From Tubiluchus corallicola (Eukaryota; Priapulida; Priapulimorpha; Priapulimorphida; Tubiluchidae), in the NCBI GenBank assembly GCA_030141605.1, contig JAQGDQ010002466.1:1-27176 (forward strand): a stretch of 27,176 nucleotides of DNA, written 5' to 3'. The translations under genes and the position numbers were made by a program. Below the pieces are notes generated by a model. That model ran no database searches and was not told the DNA's origin. It worked only from the letters and a program-made list of their open reading frames with translations. Each line of letters begins with the position of its first letter. Positions within the stretch are counted from its first letter, which is position 1. This document shows positions 17,724 to 25,634 of the stretch, one piece after another.

Positions 17724-18238
17724 TTATGACTTATCAATTGTTATAGTTTCATTATTTTTATGCCTTGCTTCTTTCAATTGTTTGTCTTTTAGTAGTTGAT
17801 TAAAATTATTAAGGTTATTTATTTTTTATTTCAAATTCATGTTATAAAATATTGATTGCACTACCTAGATCATCTACTTTATCATTAGTTTTTATATTAT
17901 ATTTATAATGAAAAATCTAATTTAGAAACTGATACAGCTATTTCTTTTAATTTATTTAAAAAGAATTAGAATTTGAATAGTTTATATTCTTTATGCCAAA
18001 AATATATACATGTTTTACACCTTTTTTCAAAGTCACTCTTAAGCTTGAGTCTTTGTATATATTTGAAGCTCATCTTCTATTACAAAAATTTTTCTTTCCA
18101 TATCATTTACAATCTTTTGAAAAAACTTTTTATCTTTAGCAAGAAATTAATTATTTTATATTTTAGTATATATTTATTTAAACTTTCTAAAGATCTATCA
18201 ATTTCTTGGTTTATTTTTTCTTCATTTACTTTTTTCAT
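17724..18238 (-). pseudogene. Decayed small-protein gene, frameshifted, unidentified
   Basis: On the minus strand ATG 18238 follows AGAGG and encodes a helical, charged sequence, MKKVNEEKINQEIDRSLESL, that runs into a frameshift. The next frame continues with FLAKDKKFFQKIVNDMERKI and FVIEDELQIYTKTQA, stopping at 18039. The distance from ATG to that stop is 200 bases, not a multiple of three, which shows the shift. Further fragments (FLNKLKEIAVSVSKL, TNDKVDDLGSAINIL, NLNNFNQLLKDKQLKEARHK) follow in changing frames to a stop at 17724. It looks like a coiled-coil protein of about 170 residues, now dead. I do not recognise its family. It may once have been transcribed with the neighbouring DUF3553-type gene, 21 bp upstream. 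Confidence 0.5.
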
Positions 18239-18259
18239 GAAAAACCTCTACATATTTTT

Positions 18260-19132
18260 TTAAAATTTATCAAATATTTTTACAGAAGTCCAAATAAAAC
18301 ATTGTATATCAATCATATCTTTTGGCTTTAGCTCTGCAAGCTCTAGTTTCAGCTTAGACCCAAATGCTAAAAAGGCACTATAAGTTGTCCAATTAGGCTT
18401 ATTATTATAATACAGTTGAAAGTCATAAAGCTTTGCAGCTCTTCTTGTTACTTTTGGCTTTAAAAATAAGTGTCTGTTAGGATTCATCATATATAAAAAA
18501 TATGATATGATTGTCCACTTACAGCTATCAACACGTTCTAAAGTATTTGAAAATGTTATAAATCTATGTTCTAAGGGCGTTTCTCCATATAATAAGTTAT
18601 ATAAAGATTTAGCAAAAAACTCTTGGTTTTCTTTTTTAGATATTCCAGATCTTAAATTTGTTTTTTCAATGCTATGAATAAGTTTCACTTTAGAAATTGC
18701 AATTTTAAGATTATTACATATTTTGCCATATCGCTTCTTTTTCAATTCTTTTTCTAAAATATTTTTAGATAAATATTTATGAAAAATTTCTAAATATTTC
18801 TCTTTGTACTCTCTTTCATTTTTTATATAATTCTTATCTTGAAATCCTTCTGGGTATTCTTTTAAGAAAGCTCTCTTTAAGTCTCCCATAGGAGCATATT
18901 GAATACTTTTATTAGATGCTTTATTAGATTTGTTATTTTTTAAAGATGAAATAAGCTTATTTTCTAAATATAAATCTATTTCTTGCCTATTATCCACTAC
19001 TTCCAACTCAGCAATATCCTTTTTAAATAATTTTACTCCAACTTTTAAAAAATCTACTTTTATTTTTCCGTTAGATTCTTCTATTACCTCACCTATTCCC
19101 CATTCTTTTTTCTTAATATGTCTTACATACAT
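18260..19132 (-). CDS. DUF3553-domain protein of unknown function
   Basis: A 290-residue protein with two parts. Residues 1-47 form a small beta-barrel/Tudor-like DUF3553 domain (YVRHIKKKEWGIGEVIEES ... KVDFLKVGVKLF), like the C-terminal domain by which UvrD/PcrA touches RNA polymerase. The rest is a conserved helical region (FLKEYPEGF, FFAKSLYNLLYGETPLEHRF, CKWTIISYFLYMMNP, RHLFLKPKVTRRAAKLYDF, ELKPKDMIDIQCFIW) found in the same order in uncharacterised proteins of several diderm phyla. No signal peptide or membrane segment is seen, so it is cytoplasmic. AAGGGG precedes the ATG. No catalytic motif is recognised; a nucleic-acid or transcription-associated role is only suggested by the first domain. 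It is flanked by a decayed gene and a terminator. Confidence 0.8.
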   Translation of the reverse strand: MYVRHIKKKEWGIGEVIEESNGKIKVDFLKVGVKLFKKDIAELEVVDNRQEIDLYLENKLISSLKNNKSNKASNKSIQYAPMGDLKRAFLKEYPEGFQDKNYIKNEREYKEKYLEIFHKYLSKNILEKELKKKRYGKICNNLKIAISKVKLIHSIEKTNLRSGISKKENQEFFAKSLYNLLYGETPLEHRFITFSNTLERVDSCKWTIISYFLYMMNPNRHLFLKPKVTRRAAKLYDFQLYYNNKPNWTTYSAFLAFGSKLKLELAELKPKDMIDIQCFIWTSVKIFDKF

Positions 19133-19315
19133 AAAGACCCCTTACTAAAAACAAACAATTATTAAGATCTGCTTACAACTTATTTTAAGTATAATGTTTT
19201 AATTATTTTTACCCCTACTTAGATTATTACTAAAATTTAATTAAAACTATAGTTATGCCATGTTATACTACTATAACCAACATCTATGATAACATGTTTT
19301 TAATAAAATATGAAG

Positions 19316-19349
19316 CTAAAAAATAAACCAGCTACTAGCTAACTGGTTT
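19316..19349 (-). terminator. Terminator of the htpX-M23 operon
   Basis: On the minus strand AAACCAG / CTGGTTT with an 11-nt loop is followed by TTTATTTTTTAG. The stem begins at the endopeptidase stop codon. Confidence 0.8.
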
Positions 19350-20382
19350 ACTTGTACTTTAAAGGATCTAATGTTTTTCCTTTATATCGTATTTCATAAT
19401 GTAGATGTGGCCCTGTGCTATTTCCAGTATTTCCTGTTTTTGCAACTACAAACCCTTTTGATACTCTTTGCCCTTTACGGACTTTTATTGAATTTAAATG
19501 AGCATAGAGAGTTTCATAACCCCCTCCATGGTCTATTATAAGAGTCCTTCCATATCCATTTTTCCATCCTGTAAATTTAACTACACCTAAGTAAGGTGAA
19601 TAAACAGGTGTATTCATTGGGGTACCTATGTCCACTCCTGCATGAAATTTTCTTTTCTTTTTTATTGGGTGTGTCCTATATCCATATTTACTTGTTATCC
19701 TATTAATATTAACTGGCCATCTAAAATTGTGAGGAGATACACTTTTAGAAGAGCTTGGCTCCTTATATGCTACTTCCCTAGAAGATACAACTAAAGATCT
19801 TTGTGCTCTTTCAGAAGCTTCAGGAATTGGTTTTTTTACAATAGTTTTTTTATACTTTTCTTCTATTTCTTTATTAATGTATCCATATTCATTTAGTGGG
19901 CTATCAACATATAGTTCTTCTCCGAGACTAATTATATTATAACTTCCTATTTCATTCCATCTTTTCAAATCATATATTGTTATATCATATCTCTTAGCTA
20001 TATTATATACTGTGTCCCCGTTACCAACTATATGTACCCTTATATTATCTTTTTTTACAGTTTTAGGTTTATAGCCTTTATCTGTTAGATATATTACTTG
20101 CCCAACTCTTAAATCTTCGCTTTCTAAATTATTATATCTTATTATATTTTCAACAGACACACCATACATACTAGAAATTTTGTATAATGTATCTCCTGAT
20201 TTTACAACATACTTATCTGATGAATTAACCTTTTTATCTTTTTTAACGTTTTTATTTTTTTTAGCATTAGATCGATCTTCTTCAACTACAATTGTATCTT
20301 CTTTTACTGTGTCTACTCTTTCTGTTGCGCTACAGTTTACAAGAAACAGCAAAACACTTATCAGTATTAGTTTCACTAGCAT
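19348..20382 (-). CDS. LysM-M23 murein endopeptidase lipoprotein (NlpD/MepM-like)
   Basis: A 344-residue envelope protein likely to cut peptide cross-links in peptidoglycan. The lipobox VNCS gives a lipid-bearing Cys17. A Lys-rich linker is followed by two LysM domains (about 58-99 and 116-159), a second linker, and an M23 peptidase domain (about 235-344). The zinc ligands of active M23 enzymes are present: His247 and Asp251 in HAGVD, and His328 in HLH; His295 (YAHL) and His326 complete the catalytic set. The domain is therefore probably active, unlike NlpD or EnvC, which lost these residues and act as amidase activators. Its start is nine bases after the htpX stop, with AAGGAG overlapping that gap, so both genes form one operon. 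Confidence 0.93.
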   Translation of the reverse strand: MLVKLILISVLLFLVNCSATERVDTVKEDTIVVEEDRSNAKKNKNVKKDKKVNSSDKYVVKSGDTLYKISSMYGVSVENIIRYNNLESEDLRVGQVIYLTDKGYKPKTVKKDNIRVHIVGNGDTVYNIAKRYDITIYDLKRWNEIGSYNIISLGEELYVDSPLNEYGYINKEIEEKYKKTIVKKPIPEASERAQRSLVVSSREVAYKEPSSSKSVSPHNFRWPVNINRITSKYGYRTHPIKKKRKFHAGVDIGTPMNTPVYSPYLGVVKFTGWKNGYGRTLIIDHGGGYETLYAHLNSIKVRKGQRVSKGFVVAKTGNTGNSTGPHLHYEIRYKGKTLDPLKYK

Positions 20383-20391
20383 ATAAGCTCC

Positions 20392-21285
20392 TTATCTATT
20401 ATATATATCATATTCACTTTTATATTTTGATTTTTCAACTATTTCTTGTGACATAACCTCAAGTCTCTTCATTCTTTCCTCTAAAGGAGGGTGAGTACTA
20501 AATAAATTTCCTAATTTTTTAGAATTAAAAGGATTTATTATAAAAAGATGTGAATACGAGGGGTTGCCTTGGATAGCCATTTTTTTGCTATAAAGCCCTA
20601 GCTTCCCTAAAGCATCTCTAAGGTATAATGGGTTACCACAAAATTTAGCCCCAAATTCATCAGCTTTATATTCTCTATTTCTTGATATTGTCATTTGGAC
20701 TACTGAAGCTGCTATTGGAGCTAGTAATGAAAGTATTATTCCAATTATAGCCATACTTCCACCTGAGTCGTTTGATGATCTTCCTCTTCTACTCATGCTC
20801 ATCCATCTTGATTGATAAGCTAAAAATGAAATTGCTCCAGCCATAGTTGCTGCAATAGTTCCAATAAGAGTATCTCTATTTTTTACATGTGCTAGTTCAT
20901 GAGCTATAACTCCAGATATTTCATTTTCATCCATTAGCTTTAGTAAGCCATGAGTTACTGCTATAGACGCATTTTGAGGGTTTCTTCCAGTTGCAAAAGC
21001 ATTTGGTTGATTTTGATTTATTATATACACTTTTGGCACAGGCATTTTTGCTTTTTCACACAATTTCTCAACTAAATTATATATTGGTGAATCTTTAGCT
21101 ATTTCTTTTGCTTTATATGCCTTTAAAACCATTTTATCACTAAACCAATAGCTAGTAAAGTTACCAATTCCAGCAAATAAAAGGCCCATAATAGCCCCTT
21201 GCCTTCCACCTATTATGTCTCCTAAAAGCATTAATAAAAAAGTTAAAATTCCCATTAACAAGAAAGTTTTTATATTATTTCTCAT
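20392..21285 (-). CDS. htpX: Membrane zinc protease HtpX (M48 family)
   Basis: A 297-residue inner-membrane protease of the M48B family that, with FtsH, clears damaged membrane proteins. Two N-terminal membrane segments (about 8-24 and 27-45) are followed by the catalytic domain: HELAH (His129, Glu130, His133) with the third zinc ligand Glu205 in REYKADEFGA. Two more hydrophobic segments lie at about 142-157 and 178-198, as in E. coli HtpX. NAFATGRNP and the Asn/Ala-rich edge strand are family hallmarks. Length is normal and the start follows AGAGGTG. It is the first gene of the operon with the M23 endopeptidase. FtsH lies elsewhere in this window, so both membrane quality-control proteases are present. 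Confidence 0.96.
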   Translation of the reverse strand: MRNNIKTFLLMGILTFLLMLLGDIIGGRQGAIMGLLFAGIGNFTSYWFSDKMVLKAYKAKEIAKDSPIYNLVEKLCEKAKMPVPKVYIINQNQPNAFATGRNPQNASIAVTHGLLKLMDENEISGVIAHELAHVKNRDTLIGTIAATMAGAISFLAYQSRWMSMSRRGRSSNDSGGSMAIIGIILSLLAPIAASVVQMTISRNREYKADEFGAKFCGNPLYLRDALGKLGLYSKKMAIQGNPSYSHLFIINPFNSKKLGNLFSTHPPLEERMKRLEVMSQEIVEKSKYKSEYDIYNR

Positions 21286-21312
21286 TTTTCACCTCTAAAA
21301 CAAATTTCGTAC

Positions 21313-21342
21313 ATTCTATCACAACTACATATAAAAATTCAA
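21313..21342 (-). promoter_or_regulatory. Promoter of the htpX-M23 operon
   Basis: TTGAAT (21337-21342), an 18-nt spacer and an extended -10 TGATAGAAT (TAGAAT at 21313-21318) on the minus strand, 27 bp before the htpX ATG. Confidence 0.75.
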
Positions 21343-21351
21343 GAAATAAAA

Positions 21352-21384
21352 TAAATTAAAGAACTAATTACAACGGTTCTTTTA
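21352..21384 (-). terminator. Possible terminator after threonine aldolase
   Basis: On the minus strand AAAGAAC / GTTCTTT with an 11-nt loop is followed by a T-rich but interrupted tract (TTTAATTTATTTTATTT). It lies 35 bp beyond the gene and just before the htpX promoter. The stem is short, hence low confidence. Confidence 0.45.
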
Positions 21385-21418
21385 CAAGTGTAAGTATAAA
21401 CATACATTATCTTAAGTA

Positions 21419-22459
21419 CTAACCAATATTATATTTTTTAATAAGCTCCTTTATTTTTTTTACAAACATATCTATGTCTTCTTTAGTTGTATCAAATGAA
21501 GTAATCCATCTTACTTCATTAGTTGTACTTTCCCAAATATAAAAAGGCATAAAATCTGACAATTCTTTAGTTATTTTTTTAGGAATTACTGCATACATAA
21601 TATTTACATTTGGTTCTTTAGTCACCTTTATTTGATGTATCTCATCTATTTTTTTATTAAGATACTTCATCATGTCATTTGCTGTTTTAGCATTAGTATA
21701 CCAAAGGTTATCTTCAAGTAGAGCAATGTATTGACATGAAATAAACCTCATTTTTGAGTTTAATTGTAAAAGCTGCTTTCTATTAAAGTTATAATCTTTT
21801 TTGAACTTGTCATTAAATATAACTACTGCTTCACCAAATACAAGTCCATTTTTCACTCCACCAAATGAAAGAATATCAATACCTGTATCCTTTGTCATTT
21901 CCTTTAATGTAACATTTAAAGCAACAGCTGCATTAGACAACCTAGCTCCATCTAAATGCACATAAAGATCATTTTCATGTGCAAAATTACAAATTTCTCT
22001 AAGCTCTTCTATTGTATACAAGGTTCCTAGCTCTGTTGGCTGAGTTATAGAAATAACTTGAGGTTGAGCTTGATGCCAGTCTCCTAGTTTTTCTAAATAT
22101 TTCTTCGCTTGATTTAGGTTTATTTTTCCACACTCTGAAGTTGTCGTTAATATTTGATTTCCTGTAATCCTTGATGGAGCTCCTGTTTCATGAACATTTA
22201 TATGAGAAGTTTCAGGGGTGATTATAGCACCATATTTACTAAGCATTAAATCTAATGACACAGTATTTGCTCCCGTGCCATTTAGTACAAAAAAAGTTTC
22301 ACTATTTAGTCCAAATTTTTCTTTAAATATTTTTTTGGCATTCATTGTATAAAAATCGTTTCCATATGCTGATTCGTGTCCTATATTTGACTTTATAATC
22401 GCTTCTAAAATTTTTTCATGTGCTCCGCTGTAATTATCACTAGCTAAAGATTTATTCAT
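21419..22459 (-). CDS. Threonine aldolase family protein (PLP-dependent)
   Basis: A 346-residue PLP enzyme of the beta-eliminating lyase / threonine aldolase family (fold type I). It probably cleaves threonine or allo-threonine to glycine and acetaldehyde. Visible family features are the LASDNYSGAH opening, GNDFYTMNAK, LNGTGAN for the phosphate site, ETSHINVHETGAP, the cofactor Asp170 in HLDGARLSNA, and the Schiff-base Lys203 in SFGGVKNG. The GG-K-NG form belongs to the Gram-positive-type branch, not the E. coli LtaE branch. Preference for L-threo or L-allo substrate cannot be read here. The start ATG follows AGGAGGAAG. The gene stands alone, with its own promoter and no metabolic partners nearby. 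Confidence 0.92.
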   Translation of the reverse strand: MNKSLASDNYSGAHEKILEAIIKSNIGHESAYGNDFYTMNAKKIFKEKFGLNSETFFVLNGTGANTVSLDLMLSKYGAIITPETSHINVHETGAPSRITGNQILTTTSECGKINLNQAKKYLEKLGDWHQAQPQVISITQPTELGTLYTIEELREICNFAHENDLYVHLDGARLSNAAVALNVTLKEMTKDTGIDILSFGGVKNGLVFGEAVVIFNDKFKKDYNFNRKQLLQLNSKMRFISCQYIALLEDNLWYTNAKTANDMMKYLNKKIDEIHQIKVTKEPNVNIMYAVIPKKITKELSDFMPFYIWESTTNEVRWITSFDTTKEDIDMFVKKIKELIKKYNIG

Positions 22460-22495
22460 AGCTTCCTCCTAAGATTTATTTTATCGCTCTATTAA

Positions 22496-22504
22496 ATTAT
22501 ATCA
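22496..22504 (-). promoter_or_regulatory. Extended -10 of the threonine aldolase promoter
   Basis: TGATATAAT on the minus strand, 36 bp before the ATG, is a full extended -10. No good -35 box is found 16-18 nt upstream, so the promoter would rely on the TGn element. Confidence 0.5.
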
Positions 22505-22920
22505 ATAAATCAAATTAGTTTTAGTATATTCTAAAACCATTAATAAATTATGACATATTTTACTTATATTCACTTGGAATTTCAATAACTTATTTAATTT
22601 AAAAAATACAATTATTAATATTTAGTAATACGCATAAATAATATTTAACTTTATTAGAATTTAAGTATATAAATTTTATAAAAAAATATGATTATTTTAA
22701 ATTTAGTAAATACTTCTTAAATTTGTTTTTTATTTTAAAAAAACTTTTTTAGATTTTAAATTAATATTTTAGAAACTTTCTATTTTCTAATTATTGTTTT
22801 TACTTAATATTTATGTTACAATTCTTTTGTTATATTAAAATTTATTTTTGATATTAAACAAGGTTAATATCTCTAAAGAAATATTTTCGCAAATATTATT
22901 TCAATACTATTTACTGCCTA
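22505..22920. other. Gene-free AT-rich interval between divergent genes
   Basis: About 415 bp with no open frame that has a ribosome binding site, no tRNA and no clear structured RNA. It separates the divergent promoters of the threonine aldolase gene and the small secreted protein gene. Confidence 0.5.
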
Positions 22921-22941
22921 TTTATAGATTAAATCTATAAA
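22921..22941. promoter_or_regulatory. 21-bp palindrome, possible operator
   Basis: TTTATAGATT-A-AATCTATAAA is a perfect dyad with 10-bp arms and a one-base centre, ending six bases before the -35 box of the next promoter. The size and position suit a dimeric regulator; no regulator gene is adjacent. Confidence 0.5.
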
Positions 22942-22947
22942 ATTATC

Positions 22948-22976
22948 TTGATTTTTTTATAATTTAGTTATATAAT
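22948..22976 (+). promoter_or_regulatory. Promoter of the small secreted protein gene
   Basis: TTGATT (22948-22953), a 17-nt spacer and TATAAT (22971-22976), 18 bp before the ATG. Confidence 0.8.
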
Positions 22977-22994
22977 AAATTAGAGGTGGTAGAA

Positions 22995-23393
22995 ATGAAA
23001 TTATACACAAGTGTATTTTTTATTGTTGTTTTACTTTTGTTTTCTTTATCTTCATTCTCAGCATCTTTTATTGACGGCACATATATTGCAGAAGCTGAAA
23101 GTACTAGTGATAATAATTATAAACCAAAAGGGATAGTTGTTATAGAAGACGGAGCTATTGTTAGTGTTGACTTTGCATATTACACACTAGATGGTGAAAA
23201 AGTCGCTAGTAAAGAAAGTGTAATCGAGCCCTTAGAGAGAGAACTAATAGAAAGTCAAAACATACGAAAAATAACAGAAATAGATAATGAAAGGATAAAC
23301 AGCGATTTTAATTCTATTATGAAGGTAATACTTTATAATGCAAAGGATGGTTTAGTAAAAAAGGAGATTATTCCTAATTCAAAAGTTTATTAA
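22995..23393 (+). CDS. Small secreted protein, FMN-binding-domain-like
   Basis: A 132-residue exported protein. A signal peptide of about 22 residues ends at SSFSA, then DGTYIAEAES opens a compact domain with KGIVVIEDGAIVSVDFAYYT. This DGTY ... V-I-DG-IVSV pattern is the start of FMN-binding (FMN_bind-like) domains and of related small lipoproteins in Gram-positive bacteria. The SGATxT motif that carries covalent FMN in NqrC/RnfG is absent, so covalent flavinylation is not expected. There is no lipobox Cys, so the mature protein should be free in the periplasm. The start is ATG 22995 after AGAGGTGG, not the upstream in-frame GTG that is part of that site. It is a single-gene unit with its own promoter and terminator. 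Function unknown. Confidence 0.72.
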   Translation: MKLYTSVFFIVVLLLFSLSSFSASFIDGTYIAEAESTSDNNYKPKGIVVIEDGAIVSVDFAYYTLDGEKVASKESVIEPLERELIESQNIRKITEIDNERINSDFNSIMKVILYNAKDGLVKKEIIPNSKVY

Positions 23394-23399
23394 AAAACA

Positions 23400-23434
23400 A
23401 AAAGCCTTATGTTTTAATCAAAAGGCTTTTTTTT
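23400..23434 (+). terminator. Terminator after the small secreted protein gene
   Basis: AAAAGCCTT / AAGGCTTTT with a ~13-nt loop, followed by eight T residues, 7 bp after the stop codon. Confidence 0.9.
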
Positions 23435-23479
23435 ATTTCAGCACAAAATATAGTTTTATCTATTTATAAATCTTATTTA

Positions 23480-23508
23480 TTGAAAGAATTTTATAAATAT
23501 AGTATAAT
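23480..23508 (+). promoter_or_regulatory. Promoter of ktrB-ktrA (and possibly mnmG)
   Basis: TTGAAA (23480-23485), a 17-nt spacer and TATAAT (23503-23508), 30 bp before the ktrB ATG. No terminator is seen between ktrB, ktrA and mnmG, so all three may be transcribed from it. Confidence 0.85.
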
Positions 23509-23538
23509 TTAATAATATTATATATATAAGGTGATAGA

Positions 23539-24873
23539 ATGAAAAAATTTTCCTTTAGACGGATAGCACCAACTAGGTTACTTCTTGTGTCTTTTATGTT
23601 TATTATAGTTATAGGAACCCTTCTGCTTAGTTTGCCAATGGCAACAAGAGGTAATAAAATCAACCTACTTACAGCTCTATTTACAGCTACATCAGCTGTT
23701 TCTGTAACTGGATTATCTGTAGTAGACGTTAGTGAAGTATTTACTCCTTTTGGAAAATTAGTAATATTACTTTTACTCCAGTTAGGAGGATTAGGAATAA
23801 TGACTTTTTCTTCAATTATAATGATGCTTATTGGAAGAAAAATATCATTTCATGAAAAAAGAATATTAAAAGAAGATTTAAATAATGAAAAAATGGGTGA
23901 AATGGAAGGTTATATAAGAAAAATTGTAAGAATTGTACTGTTTATAGAATTTTTTGGTGCTCTTTTACTCGCTGTTAGCTTTAGCAGATATATGCCAATA
24001 GGAAAAGCTTTTATGTATGGTATTTTTCACTCAATATCTGCTTTTTGTAATGCAGGTTTTTCATTATTTTCAGATAGTTTGGAAAATTTTTCAGGAAGTA
24101 TTATGGTAAATGTTGTAATAACATCACTAATTATATTAGGTGGCCTAGGTTTTGCAGTTATAAACTCTGGTATTAATTATATAAAAACAGGTGTTAAAAA
24201 ATTTAGTTTAGGTTCTAACCTTGTTATTCAAATATCAATATTGTTAACAGCACTTGGAACAATACTTTTTATTTTTTTAGAATACAATAATCCAGACACT
24301 ATTGGAAATATGAATATTTTTGAAAAAATAGTATCCGCTTACTTTCAAAGTGTTACTACAAGAACAGCAGGTTTTAACACTGTATCAATAGGAGCATTAG
24401 AAAAATCAACAATTTTTTTATTTATAATTTTAATGTTTATTGGTGCATCTCCTGGATCTACAGGAGGAGGAGTTAAAACTTCAACAGTAGGAGTAATCCT
24501 TTTTTATGTTTTAGGAATTATTAGAGGTGAAAGCAACATAGTAGTTGGTAAACGAAGAATTTCTTGGGAAATATTAAATAGGGCTTTAGCAATATTAGTA
24601 ATTTCATTTTTATATATAAGCATAATTATATTACTAATACTAATAAGTGACAATATAGGTTTTGAACAAACTATTTTTGAGGTAGTATCAGCTTTTGGAA
24701 CAGTTGGTTTGTCAATGGGAATTACAGGAGACTTAAATACCTTTTCTAGAATATTGATAATAATGACGATGTTTATTGGTAGAGTTGGCCCATTGACCTT
24801 TGCTTTAGCTTTAGGTGAAAAGCCAAATAAAAAATCTTATTCTTACCCTGAAGAAAACATCCTTATAGGGTAG
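23539..24873 (+). CDS. ktrB: K+ uptake membrane subunit (KtrB/TrkH family)
   Basis: A 444-residue K+-translocating protein of the TrkH/KtrB superfamily. It has four repeated membrane-pore-membrane units; the pore loops carry the selectivity glycine in SAVSVTGLS (Gly58), FCNAGFSLF (Gly173), TRTAGFNT (Gly278) and FGTVGLSMG (Gly390). The intramembrane gating loop after the third repeat is rich in Gly/Ser (GASPGSTGGGVKTS). The length fits KtrB (about 445) rather than the longer TrkH. Together with KtrA it takes up K+ under osmotic stress, driven by ion gradients (Na+ in many KtrB). The start ATG follows AGGTGA. The ktrA gene follows after 84 bp on the same strand. Confidence 0.95.
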   Translation: MKKFSFRRIAPTRLLLVSFMFIIVIGTLLLSLPMATRGNKINLLTALFTATSAVSVTGLSVVDVSEVFTPFGKLVILLLLQLGGLGIMTFSSIIMMLIGRKISFHEKRILKEDLNNEKMGEMEGYIRKIVRIVLFIEFFGALLLAVSFSRYMPIGKAFMYGIFHSISAFCNAGFSLFSDSLENFSGSIMVNVVITSLIILGGLGFAVINSGINYIKTGVKKFSLGSNLVIQISILLTALGTILFIFLEYNNPDTIGNMNIFEKIVSAYFQSVTTRTAGFNTVSIGALEKSTIFLFIILMFIGASPGSTGGGVKTSTVGVILFYVLGIIRGESNIVVGKRRISWEILNRALAILVISFLYISIIILLILISDNIGFEQTIFEVVSAFGTVGLSMGITGDLNTFSRILIIMTMFIGRVGPLTFALALGEKPNKKSYSYPEENILIG

Positions 24874-24875
24874 AC

Positions 24876-24892
24876 GCTAACATAAGGTTAGC
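24876..24892 (+). other. Intercistronic hairpin between ktrB and ktrA
   Basis: GCTAAC / GTTAGC with a five-base loop lies just after the ktrB stop. It has no T-run, so it is not an intrinsic terminator; it may only stabilise or punctuate the mRNA. Confidence 0.45.
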
Positions 24893-24957
24893 AGCTTTAA
24901 ACAATATATTGAAAAATTACGACTAAGTAAGTATAGTTAATTAGCCTAGGAGGTAAA

Positions 24958-25617
24958 ATGAAGCAATTTCTAGTTATTGGCTTGGGGAGATTTGGGTTAA
25001 GTGTTGGAAAGACTCTATATAAGGCAGATAAAGAAGTTTTGGCTCTAGAAATTAATGAAGATATCGTAAAGGAAGCTATAAATAATGATTTTATTGACAA
25101 TGCAATAATTATAGACGCAACAGATGAAAGAGCTTTAAAAGAAATTGGAGTAGAGAACTTTGATGTTGCATTTATCTGTATAGGAAATAATATCCAAGCA
25201 AGTATCATAATAACACTTCTTTTAAAGGAGATGGAACTTAAAAGAATTATTGCAAAAGCTGTTACTAAGGCTCAAGGTAAAGTATTAAAAAAAATAGGAG
25301 CAGATGAGGTTATCTACCCTGAAGAATATATGGGACAAAGAGTTGCTTTGTCTGCAATGGAGCCTAATGTTATAGAACACTTAAGATTTTCAAAAGATTT
25401 TTTACTAGTAGAAATAAAAGCCCCTAACTCTTTTATTGGGAAAAACTTAATTGAGTTAGATCTTAGGAATAAATTTAATGCTAATATAATAGGTATCAAA
25501 AAAGACGATGGTGAGCTATATCCAAACCCTGATGCAAAGCATACAATAAAAACAGGAGATATACTACTATTAATAACTGATGCAAAAACTGCAAACAAGT
25601 TACAAAACATAAGGTAA
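24958..25617 (+). CDS. ktrA: K+ uptake regulatory subunit (KtrA/TrkA family)
   Basis: A 219-residue cytoplasmic protein that forms the gating ring on KtrB. The RCK-N Rossmann domain (about 1-130) has the nucleotide motif GLGRFG (Gly8, Gly10, Gly13) and an acidic residue at the end of strand 2 (Glu31), typical for NAD(H)/ATP/ADP binding. RCK-C (about 140-219) has the KAPNSFIGKNLIELDLR opening; in other bacteria this domain binds c-di-AMP. It has a single RCK unit, as in KtrA, not the doubled one of E. coli TrkA. The start ATG follows AGGAGG. It is preceded by ktrB and followed after 17 bp by mnmG. Confidence 0.95.
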   Translation: MKQFLVIGLGRFGLSVGKTLYKADKEVLALEINEDIVKEAINNDFIDNAIIIDATDERALKEIGVENFDVAFICIGNNIQASIIITLLLKEMELKRIIAKAVTKAQGKVLKKIGADEVIYPEEYMGQRVALSAMEPNVIEHLRFSKDFLLVEIKAPNSFIGKNLIELDLRNKFNANIIGIKKDDGELYPNPDAKHTIKTGDILLLITDAKTANKLQNIR

Positions 25618-25634
25618 GTTAAGAGGTATTTTTT

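Noticed and set aside
17973-18263. A 96-residue plus-strand ORF with a hydrophobic composition.
   Set aside because: No ribosome binding site; it is antisense to the decayed minus-strand coiled-coil gene.
24876-24892. Terminator between ktrB and ktrA.
   Set aside because: The hairpin is not followed by a T-run, and ktrA has no clear promoter of its own, so the pair is better read as an operon.
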